A stretch of 64,000 nt of DNA from Diadophis punctatus similis (lineage: Eukaryota; Chordata; Lepidosauria; Squamata; Dipsadidae): contig JALIGW010000010.1 in assembly GCA_023053685.1 (NCBI GenBank), positions 14,967,419-15,031,418 on the forward strand. The letters run 5' to 3'. The notes under the pieces were generated by a model. That model was not told the origin of the DNA and did no database searches. It saw only the letters and a list, made by a program, of their open reading frames with translations. Of this stretch, positions 1-10,500 are shown piece after piece. A program made the translations under genes and the position numbers. Numbering within the stretch: position 1 is the stretch's first letter; each line of letters opens with the position of its first letter.

Positions 1-497
1 GATCTTCTACTTCTTCACCCCGCCTGCCGGAAGAGCCATGTTTTTACGGCTTTGCGGAAGGCCAGTAAAGTGGGGATAGTCCGGATCTCTGGTGGGAGTT
101 GGTTCCAGAGAGATGGGGCTCCCACAGAGAAGGCTCTCCCCCGTGGGCCCGCCAACCGACATTGTTTGGCTGATGGGACCTGGAGGAGGCCCACTCTGTG
201 GGACCTAACTGGTCGTAGGGAGCAATGTGGTAGGATGCGGTCCCAGAGATAACCTGGCCCTGAGCCATGTAGGGCTTGAAAGGTCAAAACCAACACCTTA
301 AATTGCGACCGGAGACTAATAGGCAGCCAATGCAGCTGGCGGAGGATAGGCGTTACGTGGGTGTATCTCGCCATACCCACCACAGCTCGCGCAGCTGCAT
401 TCTGTACCAATTGCAGTCTCCGGATGCTCTTTGAAGGTAGCCCCATGTAGAGCGCGTTACAGTAGTCCAGCCATGAGGTGACAAGGGCATGAGTGAC
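1..497 (-). pseudogene. 3' end of a CR1/L2-type LINE reverse transcriptase
   Basis: The minus-strand reading frame gives the C-terminal part of a non-LTR retrotransposon polymerase: SWLDYCNALYMGLP, RLQLVQNAAARAV, LHWLPISLRSQFKVL, then LWNQLPPEIR near the end. This order is typical of the region after the reverse-transcriptase core in CR1/L2-group elements. Similarity stops near 497, so the copy is 5' truncated; it runs off the window at position 1. It lies in intron 1 of SMS, in the same orientation as the gene. The frame is open over about 160 codons, suggesting a fairly young copy. Assignment to CR1 versus L2 is uncertain. Confidence 0.8.
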
Positions 498-1182
498 GGT
501 GAGCAAAGTGAAACTTAGTCCCACTCTCTTCTTAACACTTCCCCCATCTTCAATTCTTTTTATGAGAATGGGGTTTTTATTTTTATTTAATACTGTGGAG
601 AGGAAATATGAAAAATTGTTACTTTTGGTTTTGAAAATTGTTTTGTGGAGGCTTTTTGGCTGTTCCACATAAACTAGTAAGCAGTTCAGGAGATTGTTGC
701 TCCCTTTGTTACAAATAAATATTATAAAAAAGTAAATTCTGTTTGTGATAATTGTTTGGCTACACTATATTTTTAATATGCTAGTTGTGATAATTTTATG
801 CCAAGTCAAATTGTCCATAGTCATATTTTATGTTCCTAAAGTAACAGAATGACTTTCAATCTTAAAAAGACAAAAAAGTGCTAATGTAGCATTTTTTTCA
901 ATTTTTCCAAAAATTTTCGTTTCCCCCCCCCCAAAAAATCGGGGAAAAAACGGGTTTTTTCCGAGCTTCAAAATTTCCGGAAATTTTACATTTCTAGCGA
1001 GTCTGGGCAATGTCTATTCAGGAAGGACAAAGCCAGACATCACATAAGGCTGATCAATCACCAGTACTACCTGAGTAGCTGGACCTGTCAGGTAAGGACC
1101 CTGCACCAGACAAGCAGAAGTAACAGCAGAACAGAGGAAACCTCTTGGGTTACTTATGGAGCAATGGAGTAAACCACTATTT
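498..1182. other. SMS intron 1, no gene seen
   Basis: AT-rich sequence with homopolymer-like stretches, including a C-run and A-rich blocks at about 890-990. I see no coding signal. Confidence 0.5.
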
Positions 1183-1308
1183 TTCAACCTTGGTATCTTA
1201 AAGATGTGTGGACTTCAACTCCCAGAATACTCCAGGCAGCATGTTGACTGCTGAATTCTGACAGCTGAAGTCTACACATCTTCAAGCTGCCAAGGTAGAG
1301 AAACACCG
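1183..1308. repeat. Short palindromic MITE
   Basis: The left half carries ACTTCAACTCCCAGAAT and the right half its degraded inverse. The outer arms begin CAACCTTGG and end GCCAAGG. The same palindromic family occurs, better preserved, at 12461-12608 and 13754-13901. No clear TSD is left here. Confidence 0.7.
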
Positions 1309-1582
1309 AAGTAAACATTCTGATTGCTGATAGCTGGCTACAGCCTTTAAAAAAATATTTTCTTTGCCTATGTTCTCTTTGCTGGAAATAATATCTGGCT
1401 CGTGCATGACTTCTCTTGCAGTATAGACCCTCGGACTAGCTGATAACCGTGACAGAACGATTTTGGATGACTTTTCTGCACACTCCTCTTTAAAAACAAA
1501 ATTCACAGGCAAGTCTTTGGCTTAAACAAGACATTCCTTGCTATTGTCTTCTTAAAGTAAAATTGATAATCCCCTAAGAAAT

Positions 1583-1611
1583 TGTGTGTGTGTGTGTGTG
1601 TGTGTGTGTGA
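1583..1611. repeat. (GT)n microsatellite
   Basis: Uninterrupted GT dinucleotides, followed by CA-rich sequence to about 1640. Confidence 0.95.
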
Positions 1612-1619
1612 GTACACGC

Positions 1620-2870
1620 ACAAACACACATACACGCACAAAACCTGAAGCAGGACAGCATGTTGTGGTCTTTAAGTTCTATTGCTTAAAAAGTACCACC
1701 AAATGTGTCTCCCCACTTATTTTTAAATATTGCATTTTTTAATTTGAGATTTGTTTACATAAAGATTGGCCTATTTCTTTTATGCAGAATAATTGCAATC
1801 CTACTGGTTGTAATTTTTTTTACAATATTTGAATACATTTCTTAAATGCCACTAAAGGTGAAGTGTTCTAAACAGATATGGTTGGATTCCGACCTTTTGG
1901 AAAACATTGGGAAATAGCCCAATTCCAATGTAATAACACTCAAAATAATTAATAATGTATATGTACAACAAATCCAACTGTCAGATGAAGAAGTTAGAAT
2001 AATTATCCCAAATATTTCCTTCTCCAACCAAGAGATAAAAGATCAAATATCCCTATTTCTTTATTTTTAACTACAATTATTTGAAATTAGATACAATTTC
2101 AGTCCAATTTATCCTTATAAGAAGGCTTCCTTCCTGTTCTTCTATGTTCTGTACAGTACATCTTGTTGCTATTATTACTCTATTAAACAAGCACACCATT
2201 TCCCTTCTACTATACAGCTAACGTTTTCTTTCTAGCCCAATTTCCAGTAGAGCCTGGAAATCAGGAAGGGTAGGGGGAGGTAACTGGATCACCTCTTCCA
2301 TTAGCATCTCTAGAGGAAAAACCTACCACCTGAGGGCCCGTCCTTTGGCGGCAAGACGTGCAAAATGAACAGATGCCTATTTCTACTGGACAGAAACAGG
2401 CCGCAATTATAGTCAAACACACTCAAAGACACGGGCTCACATTTGCAATAGTAGCGAATGTTTTTTGATGTTTTATCCGCCCACCCCGGGCTCACGTTTT
2501 TAAGTATATAAAGGGATTTTGCCCGGAAGGGAGAGGAAAGATCTTTGCCAGTCTATTGACGAGAGTAAATCATATTCGGGTGAGAGGAGGTCTGTTCAGG
2601 AAAATGAATGAGACAGACACATGGCAAGATTTCGCCGAAGGGAGGCCATAAAGCACATGCGGCACGGAAACGCGCATGGTTGGAAACGGAGCAAGAGGGG
2701 GCTGAGCTTTTAGGCAATCTGCATTTACGAAGGGGAGGAGCTGCAGGCACGAATGTTAGAAAATAATTGAATATCAGAAAATAATTGTAAACGGGAAGGT
2801 GGGAAAGGGGAGGGGGAAGAAGAGGGAAAAAACCCAAATATGTCGGCGTAATCGAAGATTCGGGAGAACA
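1620..2870. other. SMS intron 1, no exon seen
   Basis: No reading frame resembles SMS exon 2 or any other protein I recognise. The stretch becomes GC-rich towards 2500-2900 as it approaches the SMS promoter. Confidence 0.5.
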
Positions 2871-2879
2871 GACGGTTCA

Positions 2880-3560
2880 AGAGTTGGCGGTGAAGGAGAC
2901 CCGGGGAGGGAAGAAGGGGATATGCCGCGTATTTTGGGACGGGAGGGCGAGTGAGCAGGAAAGAAACACGCCAGGGCAAAGCTGGCAGGCTGCCCCACTC
3001 TTCCCACGCCGACCTAGACAAGACAACTCGCTCCTTCGCTTGCCTCATTTGGTGCAGAGGCCTGCGGAGAGCCATGGCTCTTGCTGCAAGCCGTTCGGAC
3101 CTCTCCTCTCTTCCGTTGCTGAGGAAGGGAAGGAAGAACAATTATGGGCCCGTCAGGCAGCCATGAGTGGGTGGGTAGGCCAGAAAGGGCGAGTCGCCGG
3201 AATGAGGTGGCTCACCTGTGGCGCTGAGCATGAAGTCAAGAGTGCTGTGTCGCGCTGCTGCCATAATGAAGTAGAGCCCTGTGCCATGCCTGGTGGAACG
3301 GCCGTGGCTGTGCTGCGATTGCCACTGCCTGCGCGGTATCCGTGTGCGTGCCGTGCGTGTGTGTGTTAGCACGCGAGGTGGAGGCCGGGGTTGCCGCCGC
3401 CGTGTGAGAACCCGAAGGGGAGGGGCAAATGACTGGAAGCGATAAGTCGACGCCGAGGTGGGGGGGACTGAAAGCGACTCCGCTGGGGATTCGTGGGAGA
3501 CGCGGGGACCACCTCTCCATGTGCTGTTTTAGGGAGCCTGAAGTGGTGCGCTGATGGCTT
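2880..3560 (-). promoter_or_regulatory. SMS: CpG-rich promoter region of SMS
   Basis: The stretch surrounding SMS exon 1 is rich in G+C and CpG in contrast to its AT-rich surroundings, as expected for a housekeeping-gene CpG island. No TATA box is evident, and the transcription start is inferred to lie between about 3265 and 3550. Open frames on both strands here are a by-product of the base composition. Divergent transcription is possible but nothing in the sequence shows it. Confidence 0.6.
3216..3264 (-). CDS. SMS: Spermine synthase, coding exon 1
   Basis: The minus-strand ATG at 3264-3262 opens MAAARHSTLDFML, which matches the start of vertebrate spermine synthase almost residue for residue. 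The exon ends ACAG with the donor GTGAGC, in phase 1, the same place where mammalian exon 1 ends. Spermine synthase transfers an aminopropyl group from decarboxylated S-adenosylmethionine to spermidine in the cytosol; this exon starts the N-terminal dimerisation domain. The last residues (SATG) differ from the mammalian GAKA as I remember it. The remaining exons are not in the window: the gene runs leftwards through an intron of more than 3.2 kb. MBTPS2 lies upstream on the same strand, which supports the call. Confidence 0.93.
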
Positions 3561-4095
3561 TTGTTTATAATCGGAGACATATTCACTACTCTAGTAGTAG
3601 CTACTACTTTGGCTTCGAGGCCTTCCTGCAAAATAAAGGCGCTTCAAATAACATCTTTTTTGTGATGTCTCGAATGTTCCTATTCCAGGTTCTTTGGATT
3701 TCTTATACACGTTACGCTTCGTTTTATTCTATGATGGGTAAAGCTGCTTCACCAAATCGAGGCTGGGGTAATGCAGACTAGCCCTAGTGTCCTACATCGC
3801 AGTTTTATTTTTCAGTTCCAGAAGAAATTCTGAAACGTTGCGTATAAATTTTAGGCATTGTTGGAAGAAATATCTATCTGGTTCAGTTCCAAGTGGGGAG
3901 AAAAAAACTGGAAACATGGAGGCCGATTGGAAAGATGGTTTAATGAAGCAGAACCATCCAGCACATGATCCTGACTCCTGGTACAGCCTACCACATAGAG
4001 TTGGGAGAGAGGGTTATTTATACCCCCTTGGGATTTGAACTTGAGCTTCTTGTTCCTGTGCAAGCTATTGGTTGCTGTAGGGGTCATAGCTAACA
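3561..4095. other. Intergenic, upstream of SMS
   Basis: No gene or clear repeat recognised. Short palindromic runs of TAGTAGTAGCTACTAC occur near 3590. Confidence 0.4.
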
Positions 4096-4103
4096 TTGTA
4101 GGT

Positions 4104-4537
4104 CAGTGATGGCGAACCTTTTTTCCCTCGGGTGCCGAAAGTGCATGCACGCGTGCTATCGCGCATGTGCGAGTGCCCACACCCATAATTCAATGCCTGG
4201 GGAGGGCGAAAACTGCCTCCCCCGCTCCCCCGGAGGGCCTCTGAAGGCCGGAAATGGCCTGTTTCACAACTTCTGGTGGGCCTGGTAGGCCCATTTTTCA
4301 TCCTCCCCAAGCTCCAGAGGCTTCCCTGAGCCTAGGGAGGGCAAAAACACCCTTCCTAGTCCCCCCGGAGGCCCTCCGGAAGCCAAAAACGCCCTCCCAG
4401 AGCCTCTGTGCGAGCCAAAAATCAGTTGGCCGGCGTGCACATGCGTGCTGGAGCTGAGCTAGGCAATGGCTCGTGTGCCGGCAGATATGGCTCCGCGTGC
4501 CACCTGTGGCACCCGTGCCATAGGTTCGCCATCACTG
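4104..4537. mobile_element. hAT-like MITE, family 1 (CAGTGATGGCGAACC)
   Basis: The termini CAGTGATGGCGAACC and GGTTCGCCATCACTG are inverted repeats. A perfect 8-bp TSD, TTGTAGGT, lies at 4096-4103 and 4538-4545, as expected for hAT. The interior is GC-rich with no transposase. Other copies are at 27569-27985 and 57977-58369, with a partial copy near 16130-16350. Confidence 0.92.
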
Positions 4538-4746
4538 TTGTAGGTTTTCTGAGTCAAGCTTGGTTGATGCTTGCTGGGTGATACAATGTCCCCAGGTGAT
4601 TTTATAATAAAGTGACCAGATTTTTTTTTTTTTAAGCGGGACACCGAAGGGGGCGGGGCCGCCTGGACGCCGGGTTTTGCCCTCTGCGCATGCGCAGAAC
4701 GCTGCGCATGCGCAGAGGGCAAAAGACCGCTAATGTCGTTTCACAA

Positions 4747-4779
4747 GAGCCGTTCGCGTGCAGGGCAGTTTATAAATAG
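4747..4779 (+). promoter_or_regulatory. HES1-like core promoter, left copy
   Basis: GAGCCGTTCGCGTGCAG (4747-4763) is followed by the TATA-like TTTATAAATAG (4769-4779) and then CGGCCGCCAGG. From memory, the mammalian HES1 promoter has the same 17-bp block, a TATA box and GGCCGCCAGG in the same order. The start codon follows about 220 bp downstream, close to the HES1 spacing. Confidence 0.7.
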
Positions 4780-4997
4780 CGGCCGCCAGGTAGGGAGCCG
4801 GCCGGGGTTGCGCAGGGCTGGGGGAGGCTCGCTAGCCCGGCAGCTCCGGCCGCAGGAAAGAGCGGGGGGGTGCCGTACTGGGAAGGGCCAGCAGTCGCCG
4901 CCGCCTGAGGGGGCCACCCCCCCTCGCCTGCCCGCCCGCTTCGCTGCAGGGGACGCTGCACCGGATCCCGAGTCGCGCCGGCTCTCCCGCGGCCACG

Positions 4998-5102
4998 ATG
5001 CCCGCCGACCTGATGGAGAAGAGCTCCTCCTCGCCCGCGGCGGCCATCCCGGCCAGCGCCGGAGGAGTCAACGCAGGACGCCCGCCCGCCGCCCACAGCT
5101 GA
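4998..5102 (+). pseudogene. HES1-like N-terminal fragment, left copy
   Basis: A 34-codon frame begins MPADLMEKSSSSPAAAIPAS. HES1 proteins begin MPADIMEKNSSSPVAATPAS, so 15 of 20 residues agree. After this the sequence diverges (a VNA remnant, then a stop at 5100-5102), before the bHLH domain. HES1 is a Notch-responsive bHLH repressor; this fragment has no DNA-binding region and cannot have that function. The upstream promoter-like block supports capture of the 5' end of a HES1 gene rather than chance similarity. The other possibility is a different HES paralogue as donor. Confidence 0.7.
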
Positions 5103-5431
5103 GAGGCCTGCTGCTGCTGCTGCTGCGGCTGGGCCCCCAGTCCCGGCGGCGAGAAGGCTGCGGCGGCGGCCCCAGCCTGCTGAGCCAGCGCCGGCCCGAG
5201 GGTCATGGATGCGACTGCTTCGCTCGGGCCGCCCCTGGAAGGTGGAGAGGCGCCTGATGCAGCCCCGCCCTCTCGAAAAGGCCGGCGTCGCGGTGGGCGG
5301 GGCGGCCCGAGCGAAGGAGTCGCATCCATGACCCTCGGACCGGCGCTGGCTCAGCAGGCTGGGGCCGCCGCCGCAGCCTTCTCGCCGCCGGGACTGGGGG
5401 CCCAGCAGCAGCAGCAGCAGCAGCAGGCCTC

Positions 5432-5536
5432 TCAGCTGTGGGCGGCGGGCGGGCGTCCTGCGTTGACTCCTCCGGCGCTGGCCGGGATGGCCGCCGCGGG
5501 CGAGGAGGAGCTCTTCTCCATCAGGTCGGCGGGCAT
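5432..5536 (-). pseudogene. HES1-like N-terminal fragment, right copy
   Basis: Mirror image of the fragment at 4998-5102, with the start codon at 5536 and stop at 5432-5434. It reads the same first residues and the same stop. It is driven, if at all, by the mirrored promoter block at 5762-5786. The two fragments point towards each other. Confidence 0.7.
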
Positions 5537-5761
5537 CGTGGCCGCGGGAGAGCCGGCGCGACTCGGGATCCGGTGCAGCGTCCCCTGCAGCGAAGCGGGC
5601 GGGCGGGGGGGGTGGCCCCCTCAGGCGGCGGCGACTGCTGGCCCTTCCCAGTACGGCACCCCCCCCCCCGCTCTTTCCTGCGGCCGGAGCTGCCGGGCTA
5701 GCGAGCCTCCCCCAGCCCTGCTCAACCCCGGCCGGCTCCCTACCTGGCGGCCGCTATTTAT

Positions 5762-5815
5762 AAACTGCCCTGCACGCGAACGGCTCTTGTGAAACTTGCC
5801 AAACTTGTGAAGAGC
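5762..5815 (-). promoter_or_regulatory. HES1-like core promoter, right copy, with extra upstream sites
   Basis: On the minus strand the block GAGCCGTTCGCGTGCAG (5786-5770) and the TATA-like box recur. This copy extends further upstream with AGTTTGGCAAGTTTCACA. From memory, the HES1 promoter has TTTGGGAAGTTTCACAC at this place, a Notch/RBPJ-binding site; here one G of the site is a C, so RBPJ binding is doubtful. Confidence 0.6.
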
Positions 5816-6032
5816 CCTTGGAAAGCCGTGCCCGCCGAAAATTGTATTTGTCTTTCGCCCCCCATGAGCCGCGGCCGGCCGTCCCTGCAGGGGAGAGCCC
5901 GCCCCCCAGCCCTCCCTCGCCCCTTTCAAAAAATCGGGACTTTTTAAGAGGGCGGGCGGGACGCGGGACAAACCATTAAAAAGCGGGTCTGTCCCGCCAA
6001 AATTGGGACGTCTGGTCACCTTATTTTATAAT

Positions 6033-7553
6033 GCAGTGAGCCCTGCTGCTAGATAATCCTATAATGTCCTGGAGGGTCATGTCTTAATCCCATCACCCTG
6101 GAGTTGAAGGTCTTGTTCTATAGATAGGCTGGCCCAATCCTTCTCAATGGGCATCAAATATCTGGTGGGGGCAGGGAGCTGAAGCTCTGAGTTTCTGTCT
6201 CCCTTAAGATTTCTATTTCTATTTTAGGGGAAATATAATATTCTGCCTTTTTAAATATTTCCTAAAATATTTCATTCTTCTAGGAGAGGGGTAGGTGCTA
6301 ACTTTCTACAGCATGTAATATAAAATGCTGCAAAGAGCGAGACTGCAGTCTGTATGCTTTATACAGAGAACGAAAGAAACTGCTTACTTGATGAAGACAG
6401 CACAGAAAGGGTGAATTAACCAACTTCTGCATCAGTGGAGGAATTTCTTCCATGCTTTTAGATGCCCTGAAGTCTCTAATGAATTACCTTAACCAGTTCT
6501 CATTTACATGGAATTGCAGCAGGTGCCAATTTTTCAGGGCTTTTTTCAAGAAATCACATTGCGTATAATTAAAATTACTGAAGAATTATCTCTTTAATTG
6601 TTTTAAATATATTTTAACAACTAGGTTGTGGCTTTAAAACACAAACTGCAATTATAACACTGGAAGACTAAGCATACAAATGAAAGAGCAAATAATCGAG
6701 GAACTATTTGCATCTTTCTAAAGTCAAACTAGCTGATAAACATCTTCCAGAAATGAGGCAATGCTACAACTAAGCTAACAAGTTCAACGTGTTACATTAT
6801 TTTCTCTTGCACTTTAAGGGATTTTCTTTCCAATAACTCTGTTAGCTTTTTGGGAGGGAAGGTATTTTAACTGGCCCTGCAAATGTGTGATTCTTATAAA
6901 CATATTTAAGATGTGCCAAAGACATTATGTTTCCCAATATTTTTTTAAAAAATACTTCCTGTTTCCAGCCAACCAGACATTTAATAAACCACTGAATTTC
7001 CATTGTAACTGACAGGAATAGCTAACTTAGGAACAAAGGCACAATTGTTGAGTTGCTATCACAACTATTTCTCCCCTTCCAGTGCATCACCTGCAGACAG
7101 CCTTGCTTTGTATTTTCCTCAAAGCAGTTCAACATTTTTGTTTTTCTTAGCTTATAGAAGCTTTTCTTTTTGAACACTCTTGCTAAAAATAATTAGCATT
7201 TGGTCTGAAAAATGTAGCACTCCTCATCTCAACAGAATCACCTCTGCATCCAGATACACATTGCATATTTGGAGATTTTGCATATGGAAGAGTTTTGCAT
7301 TCATGTTGTGATCGTGCAATGCTGCTGCTTTTACATAAGTAAAGGGATAAGCCAGCATATATAAAGTCAAAGAATTTATCACATTCATTTGCTAATATTT
7401 ATATTCCATTCTGAAGACTGAGCCAATAAAGCAAATACAGTAGTATCATTATAAAACTGATGATTATATTAGCATTCAGTACATAATAAAAAGTAAAAAA
7501 AAGTGACATAATGGTTTAAAAATAAGCCCGTGCATTGGTCTTAAACTCCAAAA
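6033..7553. other. Intergenic, AT-rich
   Basis: No gene, exon or recognisable repeat seen. Confidence 0.4.
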
Positions 7554-7561
7554 CCTATTTT

Positions 7562-10500
7562 TTTCTTCAATTTTTTTTTCCTCCACCACTTTTACATTTC
7601 AATGAGCATATACCTTCAATTATTACAATAAAATACACAATTTTACATTTGTATTCCAACATTCAAAAGTCAACATCTTATACCTACGCTTATGTCATCA
7701 ATCATCAGTCTATTCTGTTTTTCTTTCCATTGCACTCCCCCTCTCTTCCTTCATCATCTCCTCCTACTTTCTTACTCCTTCACTCCTCCTCTACTCTCTC
7801 TACTCCTTCTCTTCCTCCCCTTCTACTTCCTCTTACACCCTCTTGACCTTCCTTGAGTACTCTTTTATCTTGTATTTAACAGACTGATGATACAATCTCA
7901 AATTTAAGCTCTTCATTTGCTTATTAAGAAATTTTTTTTTGTTATTGTTATTATATTTATATAGTACTTTGTTTCTAGATATATGCTTCTAGCTTCATCT
8001 TACCTCCACACAAAAAAAAAAGAAAAAAAGAAAAAAAGAAAAAAGAAAATCTAGTTTTGTCATCTGGGATATTCACCCATTATTTTTCAATTCTACTCCT
8101 AAATTTCTCCGCTATTCATTAATTCCCTCATTAATTGTTATTCTCCTACTTCTTAGATTTTTGGCCCCATTTGCTTCCTCCACTTTTTTTGTCTCTTAAT
8201 TCATTGTTTATATATATATATATTTACCATCTATTTTATCGCAAACTAAATGCCCAATTTGTACTTTCCAATTCCTTATGTTTAATCAAAAAGTTTCTTC
8301 TTTAGTTAATTACCCTCAAATTAAACAGTTAACACTTGGAATATATAATTTTTAAATTTCCCCTTTAAACCTATCTCTTTTTTAAAAAAAAACATAAAAA
8401 TAATACACTGACATAATATACTTTTTCAATTACTAATCATCAAAAATCTTTCTAGGTTGTTCAATTAAATATTCAACTCTTAACATAATATATTTTCCCC
8501 TTTCAAAGTTTTTCATTTAAACAAGTTCATATGTGAAAAAAAGAAGAGTACACAATCAAGATATATCTTTTAAATTCTAATATTCATATTTATCATTCAT
8601 CCTTCCCATATTAGTTAACATTATTTTAGCCATCTAGCAATTACTAGTCATCAAAATTCTTTCTGGATTATTAAATTAAGTATTTAACTCTTAACATAGT
8701 ATATTTTTCCCTTTTAATTTTTTCATTTAAACAAATCTGTATGTAACAAGAAAAGGAAAGCAGAAGTGCGCAATCAAAATGTGTCTTTCAAGCTCTATTA
8801 TTCATATTTATCATTCATACTTCCCATATTGATTTGCCTTGTTTTATCTAAAAAATATCAAATCTTCTAATTCATTAGATGCTTATTGGTCTATATTTAA
8901 AAGGCCAGGAAAAGAAAGAAAAAAGAAAGAAAAAGTTCAAACTCTTAATAAATATTAATTCTAGATAGGAGGAGAAGAAAGAAGGAAGCATTTCCACAAT
9001 ATAATATCTTCATCCATTCCCTTTTTGTTTCTCTACTGAATCATTTTTATCTCTATATTTCATCCACCCCCATCCAATTAAATTCTCTTCCCTCTGTATT
9101 TTAATTTTATACCAAAAGGTTCTCTTTCCCCATGCTCTTTTCTTCCCTCTTAAGTTTACTATCTGTATGTATCTGCTTTTCTCCATTCTTTTTTCTATTT
9201 TATGTATCTCAAAATCCTTATCTTCACTCTGGACATAGTTATTCTTAATATCATTATCTCTAGTATCATTGTAGCTATTATCTTTATCTCCATTTTCACT
9301 GTTAAACTCAGTGGGATATTTATCATTATCATAATCATTAATCAGCATTGCATTTTCAAAGTTATTTTCATTTTCATCATCATTCATAATGTCTTCTTCT
9401 CTCTTCTTCTCCTCTTCTGTACTCTTACCCAGTTTTTCCCCCTTTTGTACTTCATCTTTCCCTGTCTCAGATACTCCAAATACAGTTTCTTTAAAATTTT
9501 CAAAAAGGTCCTTCATAAACTCAACCAATTCTTCGTAATCAGCTTTCTCCATCTTTGCGAAGCTTAAAAAAGTTCAGTCTTTGATCACTTTGTTTCCTTA
9601 GGGTCAGTACTTAAGTCCACAAGTTTGACAAACTCCAGCTGTTTCTAAATTACAAATTGTTAATATACCAGTCCATCCAGCTACTAAAAAGAGATGTAGT
9701 CCAAAAACCTTTTCAATTTGTAAATACCCATTTTGTGGTTGGAAAGCCAAATCTTTCTGCTCCTTTGTAGTCAATCTATGTTCAAGTTCAGTCTTATCCA
9801 TATAATCCAAACAGTCTTTCCGTTCCTTGTTTGTTGCTAAAAGTTTCAATCCTGTTTTTGTTCATCTCCTTCTCAATCCAAATATTTTCTTTTACACCAT
9901 AAACAACTGCTCTTTCCAAAGTTCACAGCTGTTCTTTGTTCAAGGCCACCACTATCCAAACATCATAAGAATATTTCCACAGCAAAAAAATTTCAAACCA
10001 CCAGATGGCACTCTCCAAGTCAAATTTCTTTCCTCTGTCCTATTGAAATTTTCCGTTTTCAATCAATTCTGTTTTTCCAATTAATCCTTCCAAATTTAAT
10101 TCCCAGGTTTCTTCCATCTATATCCACTCTTTAAACACAGTTCTAAATCTTTAATAGTTGGGCTTTAGTTACCAATCTCTTTGATTTTATTCCACCATTG
10201 TATCCACATAGTTAGCAGCCGCTTCCTAATTTTCCGGTCTCTTTTTTTCCCCTTTAAATTTGAACGTTTCTTTTTTTTAAAAAAAAGTTTTCTTTGGGCT
10301 ATGTGACTCACCAGCCTCCGTCCTCTTCAACTTCTCCAGCGCGTATTTCAAAAAACTTTCCTTCCCAGATGACTCCAATCGCCAAATCCAATCCTTGCAG
10401 ATGTGAACCGCCGCGGCTAAATGACGGCATTTTGAATAGCCATCTTCATACGCCGCCGGTCGAGGAGACAAAGTTGGCTCCCTGGGGGGTTTGCAGCCCC

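Larger units (their letters stand above)
4735..5797. repeat. Large GC-rich inverted repeat inside the MULE-like element
   Basis: The left arm, about 4740-5235, and right arm, about 5296-5797, are reverse complements with small differences, for example in the CTG/CAG run and in the poly-G/C runs. The spacer is about 5236-5295. The outer arm ends carry the promoter motif and the inner ends carry a sequence reading ATGGATGCGACT. The right copy extends slightly further into the promoter than the left. Confidence 0.92.
4609..6022. mobile_element. MULE-like TIR element carrying inverted HES1-like promoter/exon copies
   Basis: The ends AAAGTGACCAGA (left) and TCTGGTCACCTT (right) are inverted repeats with one mismatch. 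They are flanked by a perfect 10-bp TSD, ATTTTATAAT, at 4599-4608 and 6023-6032. A 10-bp TSD fits Mutator-like elements better than hAT (8 bp). The interior is extremely GC-rich, unlike its surroundings, and is mostly a large inverted repeat of 490-500-bp arms around a spacer of about 60 bp. Each arm holds a core promoter and N-terminal codons resembling HES1. No transposase is seen, so it is non-autonomous. The capture of gene sequence is the Pack-MULE pattern. The superfamily assignment is an inference from TSD length. Confidence 0.8.

Noticed and set aside
2884..3369. 161-codon plus-strand ORF in the SMS promoter region
   Set aside because: CpG-rich sequence gives open frames on all strands here. 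The only supported coding signal is the minus-strand SMS exon 1.
5205..5792. 195-codon plus-strand ORF with poly-Gln and Ala-rich stretches inside the inverted repeat
   Set aside because: It is the antisense of the HES1-like leader plus arm sequence. Its mirror image occurs on the other strand at 4832-5329, and its length is explained by high GC. I recognise no protein in it.
9202..9567. Hydrophobic 121-codon plus-strand ORF (Ile-rich)
   Set aside because: Antisense shadow of the charged ORF at 9010-9552; Asn/Asp codons read backwards give Ile/Val.
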